Positions 5,821 to 6,244 of a stretch of 6,244 nt of DNA are shown piece after piece. Each line of letters opens with the position of its first letter. Within the stretch, counting starts at the first letter, position 1. The DNA lies in NCBI GenBank assembly GCA_903871865.1, contig CAIQIL010000243.1, positions 1 to 6,244 of the forward strand, in the 5' to 3' direction. The notes beneath the pieces were generated by a model. It made no database searches, was not told where the DNA came from, and saw only the letters and a list, made by a program, of their open reading frames with translations. This DNA comes from an uncultured Burkholderiales bacterium. GTDB taxonomy: Bacteria > Pseudomonadota > Gammaproteobacteria > Burkholderiales > Burkholderiaceae_C. Both the position numbers and the translations under genes were made by a program.

Positions 5821-6244
5821 TCAGTGCAGCGTGGTGCCTTCGGGCGCCACGTGACCCCCCAGCGAGAGCGGTGACAGCGCCACCGAGCCCTGCTCGGTTT
5901 CCTCTTGCGTGGCCGGGCGCACGTCGCAAACCTGCAAGGTCAGGTTCAGCGAGATGCCCGCCAGCGGGTGGTTGCCGTCCAGCACCACGTGGGTCTCGTA
6001 GACCTCGGTGACGGTGTAGATGGCGTCCTTGGGCAGGTCGGGCGTGGTGCTGCCTTCGGGCGGGCCGTCGAACTGCATGCCCTCGGTCACGGCATCGGGG
6101 AAGATCTCGCGCGCCTCGAAAAACACCAGCTCGGCGTGGTAGTCGCCGAAAGCGTGTTCGGGCTCCAGGTGCAGGTTCGCCTCGAAGCCCACGGTCTGGC
6201 CGATGAGCGCATGCTCCACCTTGGCCAGCAGGTCCTCGCCGCCC
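5821..6244 (-). CDS. SlyD-like FKBP-type peptidyl-prolyl cis-trans isomerase, 5'-truncated
   Basis: The visible 140 residues are the C-terminal part of a SlyD-type protein, a cytoplasmic prolyl isomerase and chaperone. The start lies beyond the right edge; an in-frame GTG (6219-6217) is internal, since the reading continues upstream as GGEDLLAKVEHALIG, matching the FKBP segment before the inserted flap. In order: LEPEHAFGDY (as in SlyD EEAYGEY), the insert-in-flap region with EIFPDAVTEGMQFDG, then DGNHPLAGISLNL (as in SlyD DGNHMLAG), which returns to the FKBP core, and PATQEETEQG (as in EATEEELAHG). The His/Cys-rich metal-binding tail of E. coli SlyD is absent; the protein ends in a short Gly/Pro/Leu-containing tail. 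It converges with dut and is unrelated to it functionally as far as can be seen. SlyD and the closely related FkpB group are hard to separate on a fragment, but the insert favours SlyD. Confidence 0.9.
   Translation of the reverse strand, partial: GGEDLLAKVEHALIGQTVGFEANLHLEPEHAFGDYHAELVFFEAREIFPDAVTEGMQFDGPPEGSTTPDLPKDAIYTVTEVYETHVVLDGNHPLAGISLNLTLQVCDVRPATQEETEQGSVALSPLSLGGHVAPEGTTLH

Overview
The window is GC-rich (third codon positions are mostly G or C) and reads as the chromosome of a betaproteobacterium, probably Burkholderiales and near Comamonadaceae. This is inferred from codon use, from the close match of the CoaBC and Dut proteins to proteobacterial forms, and from the dense gene packing. 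No mobile element, tRNA, rRNA or CRISPR array is visible.

Left part (1-1606): two tandem paralogues of the PF10118/COG3687 family, which is annotated as 'predicted metal-dependent hydrolase'. The first is cut by the left window edge and ends at a strong intrinsic terminator. The second is complete (297 aa). Over the shared region they are about two thirds identical by eye. The complete copy shows an E...ExxH...E...ExxH ligand pattern, with spacings resembling ferritin-like diiron carboxylate proteins rather than a typical hydrolase.

Middle part (1607-4030): two tandem AraC-type regulators, each with an N-terminal ligand-sensing domain of the Arabinose_bd (PF12625) type and a C-terminal double helix-turn-helix. 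They are clearly paralogous. The gaps before the second PF10118 gene and before each regulator all contain a similar dyad, roughly CGCG(C/A)(A/C)A-N6/7-TGCGT, about 55-80 nt upstream of the start codons and next to a possible -10 element. I infer that these genes may form a small co-regulated module. The substrate and inducer are unknown.

Right part (4031-5820): a housekeeping pair on the same strand, coaBC (coenzyme A biosynthesis) and dut (dUTPase), spaced as an operon. coaBC has a -10-like element so close to its ATG that the transcript may be leaderless. Dut has Ser in place of the usual Arg in its motif 2.

Right edge (5821-6244, minus strand): the C-terminal part of a SlyD-like FKBP peptidyl-prolyl isomerase, convergent with dut and truncated at its 5' end by the window.
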